Shown: positions 6,783 to 14,329 of the stretch, in pieces | How the letters are laid out: every line of letters begins with the position of its first letter | Position numbering within the stretch: the stretch's first letter is position 1 | Origin: UBA11574 sp964591175 | GTDB lineage: Bacteria; Desulfobacterota; Desulfobacteria; Desulfobacterales; UBA11574 | Direction of reading: 5' to 3' | Assembly (NCBI GenBank): GCA_964591175.1 | Contig: CAZQAF010000065.1 | Span: 1 to 19,785 of the forward strand | DNA length: 19,785 nucleotides | Notes under the pieces: model-generated | The model's database searches: none | What the model saw: only the letters and a program-made list of their open reading frames with translations | What the model was told of the DNA's origin: nothing | Position numbers and translations under genes: made by a program

Positions 6783-7703
6783 ATGATCGACACCAACCCA
6801 AAGGCGATGGTGATGGCCGCTTTTATGGCAGATGCCCTCGCCCTTGGCGCCCATTGGATATATAATTCACAAGAGATTTCCAAACGCTTTGGAAGAATCG
6901 AAAATTTTCTGGCGCCCGATCCGAATTCCTACCATGCCACCAAAGAAAAAGGCGAATTCACCCATTATGGCGACCAGATGTTCGTGCTTTTGCAATCCGT
7001 GGCTGAAAAGAAGGATTTTCATCTCCGGGATTTTTCAGAAAGATGGCAGAGACTTTTTAAGGACTATCACGGATATATGGATCAAGCAACTCGGGGAACG
7101 CTTTCCGGCTATGCATCCGGCAAAGCAATTGAGAGCGCCGGATCTTCTTCCAGCGAGCTGGCCGGGGCTTCCAGGATCTCCCCTATAGTGTATATTTATG
7201 CGAATAACCCTGAGAAACTGATTGAAGCTGCCCGACAACAGACCATGATGACCCATAACAACGCGGAGGTTATTGAGAGTGCGGAGTTCTTTGCAAGGGT
7301 CGCATGGCTGGTTCTTGATGGAACTCGACCGAAAACAGCTATTGAGAACGTTTCAAATACATGGGGCGGCAACCCAGAAATTGCGGCATGGGTTCGGGCG
7401 GGTCTTAAGTCCAAAGACATGGACAGTGTCGCCGTCATATCCCGGTTCGGCCAGTCATGCCATACGCAGGAAGCGTTTCCGGGTGTGATCCACCTGATTG
7501 CACGATATGAAAATGATCTCAAAGAAGCTTTGATTCAATCGGTGATGGCCGGTGGCGACAGTGCTGCCAGAGGAATGATGGTCGGAATGGTACTCGGGGC
7601 TTATCAGGGACCTGAAAGTCTGCCTGCAGATTGGCTTTTAGGACTTCGAAAAGGAAAAGATATTAAAGACTTACTTGGTATGATCACAAGGCATGTGGGT
7701 TGA
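6783..7703 (+). CDS. ADP-ribosylglycohydrolase-fold protein (DraG-like)
   Basis: A 306-residue protein of the ADP-ribosylglycohydrolase superfamily (PF03747-like), a family that removes ADP-ribose from proteins or small molecules using two Mg or Mn ions. Visible family elements are the N-terminal MADALALGAHWIY (15-27), a THYGDQ segment (60-65) at the place of the first metal motif, AGASRISP (127-134), MTHNNAEV (156-163) and GGDSAARG (257-264) at the C-terminal metal motif. The C-terminal motif is normally D-x-D-T/S. Here it reads Asp259-Ser-Ala, so one usual ligand is missing. Enzyme activity is therefore uncertain, and it may belong to a non-classical J1-crystallin-like branch. The start is supported by AAGGAGG at 6771-6777. 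It appears to be transcribed alone or with the exporter 69 bp downstream. Confidence 0.8.
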   Translation: MIDTNPKAMVMAAFMADALALGAHWIYNSQEISKRFGRIENFLAPDPNSYHATKEKGEFTHYGDQMFVLLQSVAEKKDFHLRDFSERWQRLFKDYHGYMDQATRGTLSGYASGKAIESAGSSSSELAGASRISPIVYIYANNPEKLIEAARQQTMMTHNNAEVIESAEFFARVAWLVLDGTRPKTAIENVSNTWGGNPEIAAWVRAGLKSKDMDSVAVISRFGQSCHTQEAFPGVIHLIARYENDLKEALIQSVMAGGDSAARGMMVGMVLGAYQGPESLPADWLLGLRKGKDIKDLLGMITRHVG

Positions 7704-7772
7704 ATTTAAGAAATTTATCTTGATTTAAACGATGAATGGTTTCTGTAAAAAAGTACCACAATAACAAAAAAG

Positions 7773-8678
7773 ATGCCTGAATCGAATTTTATATCGCCGA
7801 ACGCCGGCAAAAGGGTGACACTTGTCGGCGTCGTGGTGAATACCTTATTAATTCTGCTCAAGTTCGTTGCCGGTATCGTCGGCAGCAGTCAAGCCCTCAT
7901 TGCCGATGCGGTTCATTCCATCTCAGATCTTTTTACCGATATCGTGGTTCTTGTCGGTCTTAGGATCAGCCAGAAACCCCCTGATAAGACACATCATTTC
8001 GGACATGCCCGTCTGGAAACCCTGGCATCCACCATTGTTGGCTTCGCTCTGGTGGCTACGGCACTCTATCTTGGCATCGATGCTTCTCTAACTATTTATC
8101 ATCACAACGAATACCATCCGACTCTCTTGGCGTTGTCCGGCGCCGGCATATCGATCGTATTGAAAGAGGCCCTGTATCACTACACGATTCGTATTGGCCG
8201 GCGCATCAAAAGCCAGTTGATAGTGGCCAATGCATGGCATCACCGGTCCGATGCCCTATCCTCGATCGCTGTATTCATCGGGGTCGGAGCGACCCTGATA
8301 GAACCCTCATGGCATATTCTCGATGCTTATGCAGCCCTTCTGGTATCCTTTTTTGTAGTAAAAGTCGGTCTGGAGATTCTAAAAGATGCTTTGCGCGAGT
8401 TCACTGATACCGCGCCTCAACCTGAAGTCATCGGTAAAATCAAACAGTGTGCATTATGCGTGAACGGCGTCTCCGGAACCCACGATCTGCGCGTTCGAAC
8501 GTCCGGCGGCCTTTATCAAATGGAAATACATATTGTTGTCGATGGCGGATTGACGGTTTCGGAGGGGCATAAGATTGCAAAAGCGGTGGAAGGTTGTTTG
8601 GTTGAAGATGTGGGAAATTTCAGTCGCATCATTATTCATGTGGATCCGGATAGGGAAACCGCGGATGAGCATGAGTAA
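7773..8678 (+). CDS. Cation diffusion facilitator (CDF) metal exporter
   Basis: A 301-residue inner-membrane CDF transporter that exchanges divalent metal for protons. The transport site is readable: His48 and Asp52 in helix 2 (DAVHSISD), and His156 and Asp160 in helix 5 (AWHHRSD). This HD-HD set is typical of Zn/Cd-type members, so zinc is the likely cargo. About six membrane helices span 14-205. The cytoplasmic C-terminal domain (about 210-292) contains Cys226-x2-Cys229 and a histidine-bearing last strand (RIIIHVDPD). Length is normal for the family. The ATG at 7773 has no clear ribosome site. It follows the glycohydrolase-fold gene by 69 bp. Confidence 0.93.
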   Translation: MPESNFISPNAGKRVTLVGVVVNTLLILLKFVAGIVGSSQALIADAVHSISDLFTDIVVLVGLRISQKPPDKTHHFGHARLETLASTIVGFALVATALYLGIDASLTIYHHNEYHPTLLALSGAGISIVLKEALYHYTIRIGRRIKSQLIVANAWHHRSDALSSIAVFIGVGATLIEPSWHILDAYAALLVSFFVVKVGLEILKDALREFTDTAPQPEVIGKIKQCALCVNGVSGTHDLRVRTSGGLYQMEIHIVVDGGLTVSEGHKIAKAVEGCLVEDVGNFSRIIIHVDPDRETADEHE

Positions 8679-8685
8679 AGAATTC

Positions 8686-8720
8686 GAGCCCAGAGGGCTC
8701 AGCTTTGGTTATTCCCTGAC
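8686..8720 (+). terminator. Candidate terminator after the CDF gene
   Basis: A perfect 6-bp stem GAGCCC-AGA-GGGCTC (8686-8700) begins 7 bases after the CDF stop codon and is followed by a moderately T-rich tail (AGCTTTGGTTATT). The T run is broken, so termination strength is uncertain. Confidence 0.45.
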
Positions 8721-8749
8721 GGGATTTGCTCCGTTGATGGTTATTGGTT

Positions 8750-8870
8750 GAAATCCAAAATACCAAAACCCAAATATTTTAACCTGTTAAATAATGCTTC
8801 GCATTAAATCTTCGATTTATTTCACAGGGTAAAAATTTATAATTTGTTTGTAATTTGGTGCTTGGAATTT
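8750..8870. repeat. Palindromic intergenic element with three-way-junction core
   Basis: The core, 8783-8828, folds with no spare bases. Outer arms CCTGTTAAAT (8783-8792) and ATTTCACAGG (8819-8828) pair at 9 of 10 positions. They enclose two abutting hairpins, AATGC-TTC-GCATT (8793-8805) and AAATC-TTC-GATTT (8806-8818). The flanks are also imperfectly inverted: CCAAAATACCAAAA on the left against TTTGGTGCTTGG on the right. It lies between the convergent ends of the CDF and DMT genes. This architecture suggests a mobile REP- or MITE-like element; copy number elsewhere cannot be seen from this window. Confidence 0.65.
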
Positions 8871-8965
8871 GTATTTTTAGACACAAAGCTCCAAGAAAGA
8901 GCCGTTATTGCTGACTTGGCACAGAGGACCGGGATTTCAATGTTAGATTAAAATGATATTTTTGT

Positions 8966-9850
8966 TCATTTGCGTCCATTTGCGGTTATATGTTCATTTG
9001 CGTGCCGATTCATGCTTGCTATGGTGATGGTTCCGAGTATAATAGCGCCTCCGAGGATCGTTCGAAATGACGGGGTTTCGCCGAGCAGGACAAATGCAAA
9101 AAGAATGCCGTAAACCGGTTCGAGACATGCGGTCACGCTTGCCAACTGCGTCTTGATATGAACAAGACTTTTGATGAAGAGAACATGGGCAACTGCCGTA
9201 CAGAAAATCCCGAGGAAGGCCAAGTAGAGAAAATCCATCGGATGGATGGAAAGCTTTTTAAAAAACAGAAATGGCACCAACATCAGGGTTGCCATCCAGT
9301 TTTGATAACAGGCAATCAATATGGGCGGATAGGTGCCGACGTACTTTCGATTGAGTATGGATAATATAGCAAATGTGAATCCCGATATTACCCCCCAAAA
9401 CGCACCCTGGGTGATATGGTTCCTAAAATCGAAGGACGGGACAACCAGAATCAGCCCTAATACCACTGCTCCTGCTGTCAGGATGTCAAAACGGCGCAAT
9501 TTTTCTTTAAAAAAATAAGGCTCCATAAAGGTAACGAAAATCGGAAATGTCGAAAATGTCAGCAGCCCCACGGCAACGGTTGAAATCTGGATCGCTTGAA
9601 AAAAGGTTGTCCAATGGATGGCCAATAAAATGCCGAGGAAAAGAAGAACGATCAGATCCTGCCTTGATTTTGGACGAATTTGAGTTTTAAAGTAGAAAAG
9701 CGCGGCGCTCAAGGTCAATGCGGCAAAAAAGGTTCGACCCAAGACGATGAAAACCGGGGATAAGGACAATAATTTTCCAAACAGACCGGCAAGTCCGAAA
9801 AGCAATACCGCCAGATGAATTTCAAGCAAACCGTGACGTTTTTGGGTCAT
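8966..9850 (-). CDS. DMT-family (EamA) transporter
   Basis: A 294-residue inner-membrane transporter of the drug/metabolite superfamily, with two EamA repeats of about five helices each. The N-terminal repeat opens with LLEIHLAVLLFGLAGLFGKL and the second contains AVAHVLFIKSLVHIKTQLASVTACLEPVYG, a hallmark segment of EamA proteins. Such proteins export amino acids or small metabolites; substrate cannot be read from sequence. I start it at the ATG at 9850. The frame stays open to a GTG at 10006, but those extra 52 residues are hydrophilic and run into a hairpin, so they are unlikely to be translated. It is divergent from the ornithine cyclodeaminase-family gene. Confidence 0.88.
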   Translation of the reverse strand: MTQKRHGLLEIHLAVLLFGLAGLFGKLLSLSPVFIVLGRTFFAALTLSAALFYFKTQIRPKSRQDLIVLLFLGILLAIHWTTFFQAIQISTVAVGLLTFSTFPIFVTFMEPYFFKEKLRRFDILTAGAVVLGLILVVPSFDFRNHITQGAFWGVISGFTFAILSILNRKYVGTYPPILIACYQNWMATLMLVPFLFFKKLSIHPMDFLYLAFLGIFCTAVAHVLFIKSLVHIKTQLASVTACLEPVYGILFAFVLLGETPSFRTILGGAIILGTITIASMNRHANEHITANGRK

Positions 9851-9968
9851 TTTGACGACTTTCTTAACGATGATATAAAGCAAATGCGAGTAAGGGTTCG
9901 CTTCAAAGATGATTAAATTTTTTCTGAAAGAACTCGCGGATAAGGGTTCATGGTCATTAAAATTTACC

Positions 9969-10007
9969 AGTGCCCGAACGAAAAATAGGATTTTTCGTTC
10001 AGGCACT
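9969..10007. repeat. Long hairpin (18-bp stem, 3-base loop)
   Basis: AGTGCCCGAACGAAAAAT pairs with ATTTTTCGTTCAGGCACT at 17 of 18 positions around the loop AGG. Neither strand is followed by a proper T run, so it is not a typical terminator. The contig to the right of the gap begins within this hairpin. It may be an operator, an mRNA-end structure or a small repeat element. Confidence 0.7.
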
Positions 10008-10046
10008 AAATAGCAAATCAGGTGGTTGATTACAAGGAGGTAAAAT

Positions 10047-10146
10047 NNNNNNNNNNNNNNNNNNNNNNNNNNNNNNNNNNNNNNNNNNNNNNNNNNNNNN
10101 NNNNNNNNNNNNNNNNNNNNNNNNNNNNNNNNNNNNNNNNNNNNNN
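10047..10146. other. Scaffold gap (100 N) with duplicated 55-bp flanks
   Basis: Exactly 100 N. The 55 bases 9992-10046 are identical to 10147-10201. The left contig ends on the second base of the start codon of the next gene and the right contig repeats the same 55 bases and continues. This is the signature of an unmerged assembly overlap, so the true sequence is likely continuous. Confidence 0.92.
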
Positions 10147-10199
10147 TTTTCGTTCAGGCACTAAATAGCAAATCAGGTGGTTGATTACAAGGAGGTAAA

Positions 10200-11177
10200 A
10201 TGAAAACAGGCCGACTTCTTTATCTTTCCAGAGATGATGTTCAAAGCGTAGGATTGGCGATGGCCGACGTCATCGATGCTTTGGAGATCGCCTTTCGGGA
10301 AAAGGGCAACGGACTCACCGAGATGCCCCCCAAACCCGGTATCCATCCGGGCGGTGGCGATAACTTCATTCACGCAATGCCGGCGTACATTCCGGCCATG
10401 AAATCGGCGGGTGTGAAATGGGTCAGCGGTTTTCCTGAAAATCATAAGAAAGGGCTGCCGTACATTACGGGTTTGCTCATTCTTAACGATCCTGAAACCG
10501 GTCTTCCGATATCGGTCATGGACTGCGTATGGATTACGGCCATGCGGACTGGTGCGGCTTCGGCCCTGTCGGCACGGTATTTGGCCCGTCCGGAATCATC
10601 GACCGTGGGTGTTCTGGGGTGCGGTGTTCAGGGGCGAACCAATGTCGAGGCACTGAAAGTGCTTTTTCCGCTGAAACGTGTTATGGCTTATGATGTCAAT
10701 GCCAGGGCAGCCTCCGAATATGCCGAGGAAATCCGATCGCGGTTTGATTTGGAAGTGGTTGCCGCCAAAACACCGCGCGAAGCGGTAACCGGATGTGATA
10801 TCGTTGTCACTGCGGGTCCGATTCTAAAAACGCCCCATTCTACGATCCGAAAAGGATGGTTGGATGCAGGGGCTTTTGCCTCTTTGGTAGATTTTGATGC
10901 CTACTGGCACTCTGAGGCCATGGCCGAGTCGGACAAGTTTTGCACGGACGACACCCAACAGCTTCGCCACTATCAGCAAAACGGCTACTTTCAGCGCATA
11001 CCGGCGCTTCATGCCGATTTAGGCGAACTTGTCACCGGACAAAAACCAGGAAGAGAGACGGCATCCGAACGGACCATGACCGCCAATTTGGGACTGGCAT
11101 TGGACGACATGGCGGTGGCGCCCATGATCTTTAAAAATGCCGTTGAAACCGGGATTGGGACATGGCTGTCCCTGTAA
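10200..11177 (+). CDS. Ornithine cyclodeaminase / mu-crystallin family dehydrogenase
   Basis: A 325-residue NAD(P)-dependent enzyme of the OCD/mu-crystallin family, which includes ornithine cyclodeaminase, archaeal alanine dehydrogenase and ketimine reductases. Visible are the substrate-site Lys73 (GVKWVSGFPEN), Arg116 in WITAMRTGAASALSA (111-125), and the Rossmann motif GVLGCGVQGRTN (137-148). The usual GADxxGKxE segment near the catalytic Asp is replaced by AFASLVDFDAYW (225-236), so substrate specificity is not that of a textbook ornithine cyclodeaminase. The start is firm: AAGGAGG lies 4 bases before the ATG. It precedes the liv transport genes, so it may act on the imported compound, which is inference. 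Confidence 0.87.
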   Translation: MKTGRLLYLSRDDVQSVGLAMADVIDALEIAFREKGNGLTEMPPKPGIHPGGGDNFIHAMPAYIPAMKSAGVKWVSGFPENHKKGLPYITGLLILNDPETGLPISVMDCVWITAMRTGAASALSARYLARPESSTVGVLGCGVQGRTNVEALKVLFPLKRVMAYDVNARAASEYAEEIRSRFDLEVVAAKTPREAVTGCDIVVTAGPILKTPHSTIRKGWLDAGAFASLVDFDAYWHSEAMAESDKFCTDDTQQLRHYQQNGYFQRIPALHADLGELVTGQKPGRETASERTMTANLGLALDDMAVAPMIFKNAVETGIGTWLSL

Positions 11178-11238
11178 GCCGGACAAAAAACATGCCGGCA
11201 CCAGTGAAATAGAAATTTGACAAGCGTGATATTATAGC

Positions 11239-11265
11239 TTGACTAAATATCATTCATTTTATAGA
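11239..11265 (+). promoter_or_regulatory. Candidate promoter before livG
   Basis: TTGACT (11239-11244) and TATAGA (11260-11265) resemble -35 and -10 boxes with a slightly short 15-bp spacer, about 64 bp before the livG ATG. A TTGACA lies at 11217-11222 without a matching -10. This is weak evidence, but it fits the 151-bp space after the dehydrogenase gene. Confidence 0.3.
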
Positions 11266-11328
11266 GACCTTGCAGCAAATACATATAAAAGATTTAGGAA
11301 TGTTGGTCGTTTGCTTCGTTCAACGAAT

Positions 11329-12102
11329 ATGATTGATTTAGCTCTAAAAAATGTGTCGAAAAGATTCGGCGGACTTCTGGCTGTCGACAATCTGGATGTT
11401 GAGGTTCCAAAAGGAAAAATCCTCAGCCTTATCGGACCCAACGGCGCCGGAAAGACAACGGTTTTCAACATGATTACCGGAGTTTATCCTCCCAGTGAAG
11501 GAACGATTTCCTACCAAGGTAAAAAACTCAACCATTTGACAAGCAACCGCATCATCAGACACGGCATCGCACGGACGTTTCAAAATATTCGGCTGTTTAA
11601 ATCCATGACAGTTCTTGAGAACGTTCAGGTCGGTATGCACTGCCGGACCAAAAGCGGAGCATTTCGCGCCTTGTTTAAAACGCCCTTTGCGATTCGGGAG
11701 GAAAAAGAAATCATCGAAAAATCATTGGAGACCCTTGAGTTTTTGGGTTTGGCCGATCACCATAATGAATATGCGTCAAACTTGGCTTACGGTGATCAGC
11801 GTCGCCTGGAAATTGCCAGGGCCGTCGCTACACGACCCGAAATGCTGCTTCTTGACGAGCCTGCGGCCGGTATGAATCCGAGTGAAACCGCTGATTTGAT
11901 GAATTTGATTCTTAGACTGCGTGACACAGGACTGACTATTTTCTTGGTCGAACATGATATGCGACTGGTTATGGGGATTTCAGAAATGGTGGTTGTTCTG
12001 GATCACGGCCACAAAATCGCCCAGGGTGAACCCAAAGAGATCCAACAAAACGAGAAGGTCGTCGAGGCCTATTTGGGGACCAAAGCTAAGGCAAAGGCCT
12101 GA
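11329..12102 (+). CDS. livG: Branched-chain amino-acid ABC transporter ATPase LivG
   Basis: A 257-residue ATPase, one of two nucleotide-binding subunits powering the LIV-type importer encoded here. Motifs are Walker A GPNGAGKT (36-43), Q-loop Gln85 (ARTFQNIRLF), the LivG-specific signature LAYGDQRRLEIARA (152-165), Walker B MLLLDEP (172-178) and switch His209 (LVEHDM). The frame is open up to a TTG at 11239, but that extension would cover a possible promoter and lacks a ribosome site. Starting at the ATG at 11329 gives the normal family length (E. coli LivG is 255). A clear ribosome site is absent here too. It lies 76 bp before the binding-protein gene. Confidence 0.92.
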   Translation: MIDLALKNVSKRFGGLLAVDNLDVEVPKGKILSLIGPNGAGKTTVFNMITGVYPPSEGTISYQGKKLNHLTSNRIIRHGIARTFQNIRLFKSMTVLENVQVGMHCRTKSGAFRALFKTPFAIREEKEIIEKSLETLEFLGLADHHNEYASNLAYGDQRRLEIARAVATRPEMLLLDEPAAGMNPSETADLMNLILRLRDTGLTIFLVEHDMRLVMGISEMVVVLDHGHKIAQGEPKEIQQNEKVVEAYLGTKAKAKA

Positions 12103-12122
12103 ATTTTAGGGGGAGGCTCTTG

Positions 12123-12150
12123 TTGAATCCTTTGGTTTATATGGTATTTT
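12123..12150 (+). promoter_or_regulatory. Candidate promoter for livJ (extended -10)
   Basis: TTGAAT (12123-12128) and TATTTT (12145-12150) are spaced by 16 bp, and the -10 carries an extended TGG immediately upstream. It lies 28 bp before the binding-protein ATG. It could give the binding protein its own transcript, ending at the terminator at 13319. Confidence 0.35.
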
Positions 12151-12178
12151 ATTAACGATCAATTGAAGGAGGTAAGGT

Positions 12179-13309
12179 ATGAAAAAAATGGGAATTTTGG
12201 TGCTGTGCTTCGCGGTGGTAATGGGATTTTACGGCACGGCAGCGGCAAAGACACTAAAAATCGGAACGTTGAGTCCATTGACCGGCCCCTATGCCCAAGA
12301 CGGTACGGACATCCTCCAGGGGGTTAAAACCGCGGCTGCCGTATTTCAAAAAGCCGGCGGCATTCCAGGATATAAGATAGAAGTTATTCCCGGTGACAGC
12401 GCCTGTGACGGCGGTAAAGCGACCATGGCTGCCAACAACCTGATCAACCAAGGCGTGAACGGCGTTGTCGGCGCTTATTGTTCATCTGCGACCATTCCGT
12501 CATCGGTACCATTGAACGAAGCCAACATCATACAGATTACACCGGCTTCAACCCATACCGATGTTACCGCGAGGGGATTTAAGCAGATTTTCAGGATGTG
12601 TCCCCGGGACGATATTCAGGCCTGGTCAACGGTCAAATTTCTCGAAGACGGCCTGAAAGTCAAAACACTGGCGCTGATCGACGATCGCCAGACCTATACC
12701 GTGGGCCTGACCGAGAACATCACCAAATTCGTCAATGAAGATAAAAAGATCAAGATCGTTGCGTTGGAGCACATTACACCCGGCGACAAGGATTTTACGG
12801 CCGTGCTGACCAAGCTAAAGAAAATTAATCCCGATGCCATTTACATGGGGGTTTATCAGCCCGAAGGATCCTTGATGGTGAGACAGGCCAAAGCATTGGG
12901 CATTAGGGCCAAACTGTTGTCGGAAGATGCGGTCTTTCATCCCAAATTTCTCGAAGTAGGTGGAAAAGCTGCCGAAGGAACATTTTTGACCTTTGCCAAG
13001 GCGCCGGATACACCGGAACGAAGGAACTTTGAAAAAACCTACAAAAAAATGTGGAACACCCAAACTATCGGCTCATACGGATATTATGCCTATGATTCCG
13101 CCATGGTTTTCATGAAAGCCGTCAAGAAGGCCGGTACGACAGACACGAACAAAGTCGCCGCCACGATCCGCGATAACACCTGGAACGGCGTGTCCGGCAA
13201 AATCAAGTTCGACAAGAAAGGCGACAGAAAGCTGGCGCACATCATCTGGATTGTCAAGGGCGGAAAATTCGTACCGTATTGGGATCCATTGACGGAAAAA
13301 TACTTCTAG
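12179..13309 (+). CDS. livJ: Periplasmic amino-acid-binding protein of the LIV ABC importer
   Basis: A 376-residue periplasmic binding protein (Peripla_BP_6 / LivJ-LivK type) that captures substrate for LivHMGF. A signal peptide covers residues 1-23 (MKKMGILVLCFAVVMG...AAA), with likely cleavage before Lys24. The mature start KTLKIGTLSPLTGPYAQDG is typical of the family. Cys76 (DSACDGG) and Cys101 (AYCSSATIPSS) match the conserved disulphide of E. coli LivJ, and the CSSATIPSS loop is a ligand-binding segment. AAGGAGG at 12166-12172 supports the start. A strong terminator follows the stop codon, so it can be made in excess over the membrane subunits. The ligand may be leucine-type amino acids, but this family also binds amides, urea and aromatics. 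Confidence 0.92.
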   Translation: MKKMGILVLCFAVVMGFYGTAAAKTLKIGTLSPLTGPYAQDGTDILQGVKTAAAVFQKAGGIPGYKIEVIPGDSACDGGKATMAANNLINQGVNGVVGAYCSSATIPSSVPLNEANIIQITPASTHTDVTARGFKQIFRMCPRDDIQAWSTVKFLEDGLKVKTLALIDDRQTYTVGLTENITKFVNEDKKIKIVALEHITPGDKDFTAVLTKLKKINPDAIYMGVYQPEGSLMVRQAKALGIRAKLLSEDAVFHPKFLEVGGKAAEGTFLTFAKAPDTPERRNFEKTYKKMWNTQTIGSYGYYAYDSAMVFMKAVKKAGTTDTNKVAATIRDNTWNGVSGKIKFDKKGDRKLAHIIWIVKGGKFVPYWDPLTEKYF

Positions 13310-13318
13310 TGTCGAAAT

Positions 13319-13355
13319 AAATAGACCGGGGGCCCATCGCCCCTGGTCTATTTTT
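13319..13355 (+). terminator. Rho-independent terminator within the liv locus
   Basis: A 15-base arm AAATAGACCGGGGGC (13319-13333) pairs with GCCCCTGGTCTATTT (13339-13353), with 14 Watson-Crick pairs plus one G-T, around the loop CCATC and followed by TT within a run of five T. It begins 9 bases after the binding-protein stop codon and 53 bp before livH, so it likely limits readthrough into the membrane genes. Confidence 0.88.
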
Positions 13356-13407
13356 ACGTATATTGATGGAAAATTTCACCCCAAAATTACGACAACACAG
13401 GATTTGA

Positions 13408-14328
13408 ATGGATACCTCGTCTTTCCTTGTTCAACAACTGATCAACGCTTTATTCCTGGGCAGCATCTATGCTCTGATCGCCCTGGGGTATACCATGGTT
13501 TACGGTATTATCGAACTGATCAATTTTGCCCATGGCGAGCTGTTTACAGCCGGCGCGTTTATCGGCATCATCGTCCTGTCCGCACTTCAAAAATACGGTT
13601 TTGTTGAAACACACTTTGTCCTGACGTTATTTCTTGTTTTCGGCATGGCCATGGCATATGTGGGGGTCCTTGGCGTCGCTATCGAGCATGTGGCTTACAA
13701 GCCGCTGCGTAATGCATCGCGTCTGGCGGCGATACTGAGCGCCCTTGGGATGTCGATATTTTTATCCAATGGCATGATGCTCAGCCAGGGCGTGTCTGAC
13801 CGGGCATATCCGGCTATTTTCGGCATGAAGGGTTTTTCGATTATCGGCGCAAGGATCACTTACGGTCAGGTTTTTATCATCATATTGTCGCTGGTCTTAA
13901 TGGTGGCATTGAACATGTTTGTGAACTGGAGCAAACTGGGAAAGGCCATGCGGGCGACAGCCCAAAACCAGGTCATGGCCCGGATGCTGGGCATTAATAT
14001 CGACAGAACCATTCGCGTGACCTTTATAATCGGCCCGGCCCTGGGTGCCGCGGCAGGGGTTATGGTCGGCATGTATTACGGATCGGTCCGTTTCGACATG
14101 GGATTTATTTATATGATCAAGGCGTTTGCCGCGGCTATTTTAGGCGGTATCGGGTCTATTCCGGGAGCGGTTTTGGGTGGAATGATCATCGGCGGGGTCG
14201 AGGTGCTCTGGTCGGCATTTTTGCCCAGCGCGTGGAAAGACGTGACCACCTTCATCGTGCTGATTCTGGTGCTTTACTTTAAGCCAAGCGGCATACTCGG
14301 CGAGGACGTCAGTGAAACAAGGGTCTGA
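13408..14328 (+). CDS. livH: LIV ABC importer permease LivH
   Basis: A 306-residue inner-membrane permease with about eight helices. Family segments are LINALFLGSIYALIALGYTMVYGIIELINFAHGE near the N terminus, YKPLRNASRLAAILSALGMSIFLSN, the cytoplasmic coupling loop KAMRATAQNQVMARMLGIN (about 184-202), and the C-terminal KAFAAAILGGIGSIPGAVLGG. It forms the channel together with LivM. The ATG at 13408 has a short AGGA ribosome site. The gene's 3' end overlaps or abuts livM, showing co-translation. It is downstream of a terminator, so it is either expressed by readthrough or from a promoter I could not identify in the 53-bp space. Confidence 0.93.
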   Translation: MDTSSFLVQQLINALFLGSIYALIALGYTMVYGIIELINFAHGELFTAGAFIGIIVLSALQKYGFVETHFVLTLFLVFGMAMAYVGVLGVAIEHVAYKPLRNASRLAAILSALGMSIFLSNGMMLSQGVSDRAYPAIFGMKGFSIIGARITYGQVFIIILSLVLMVALNMFVNWSKLGKAMRATAQNQVMARMLGINIDRTIRVTFIIGPALGAAAGVMVGMYYGSVRFDMGFIYMIKAFAAAILGGIGSIPGAVLGGMIIGGVEVLWSAFLPSAWKDVTTFIVLILVLYFKPSGILGEDVSETRV

Positions 14329-14329
14329 A

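Larger units (their letters stand above)
9851..10199. other. Divergent intergenic region with hairpin and scaffold gap
   Basis: This region separates the minus-strand DMT gene from the plus-strand dehydrogenase gene. It contains an 18-bp-stem hairpin (9969-10007) and a 100-N gap. Sequence either side of the gap is identical, so the true distance is probably about 155 bases shorter than shown. I see no convincing promoter. Confidence 0.7.

Noticed and set aside
6415..6854. Minus-strand open frames in the 6387-6782 region
   Set aside because: No ribosome sites or recognisable motifs, and the second runs into the well-supported gene at 6783.
8916..8932. TTGGCACA as a sigma-54 -24 element
   Set aside because: The required GC at the -12 position is absent, and no plus-strand gene follows.
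9851..10006. N-terminal extension of the DMT gene to a GTG at 10006
   Set aside because: The extra 52 residues are not transporter-like, and the GTG lies in one arm of a long hairpin. The ATG at 9850 gives the normal EamA length.
9992..10201. True long direct repeat around the second gap
   Set aside because: Identical copies touching both sides of an artificial 100-N run are best explained as an assembly overlap.
11239..11328. N-terminal extension of livG from a TTG at 11239
   Set aside because: No ribosome site, not family-like, and it overlaps a candidate promoter. The ATG at 11329 fits family length.
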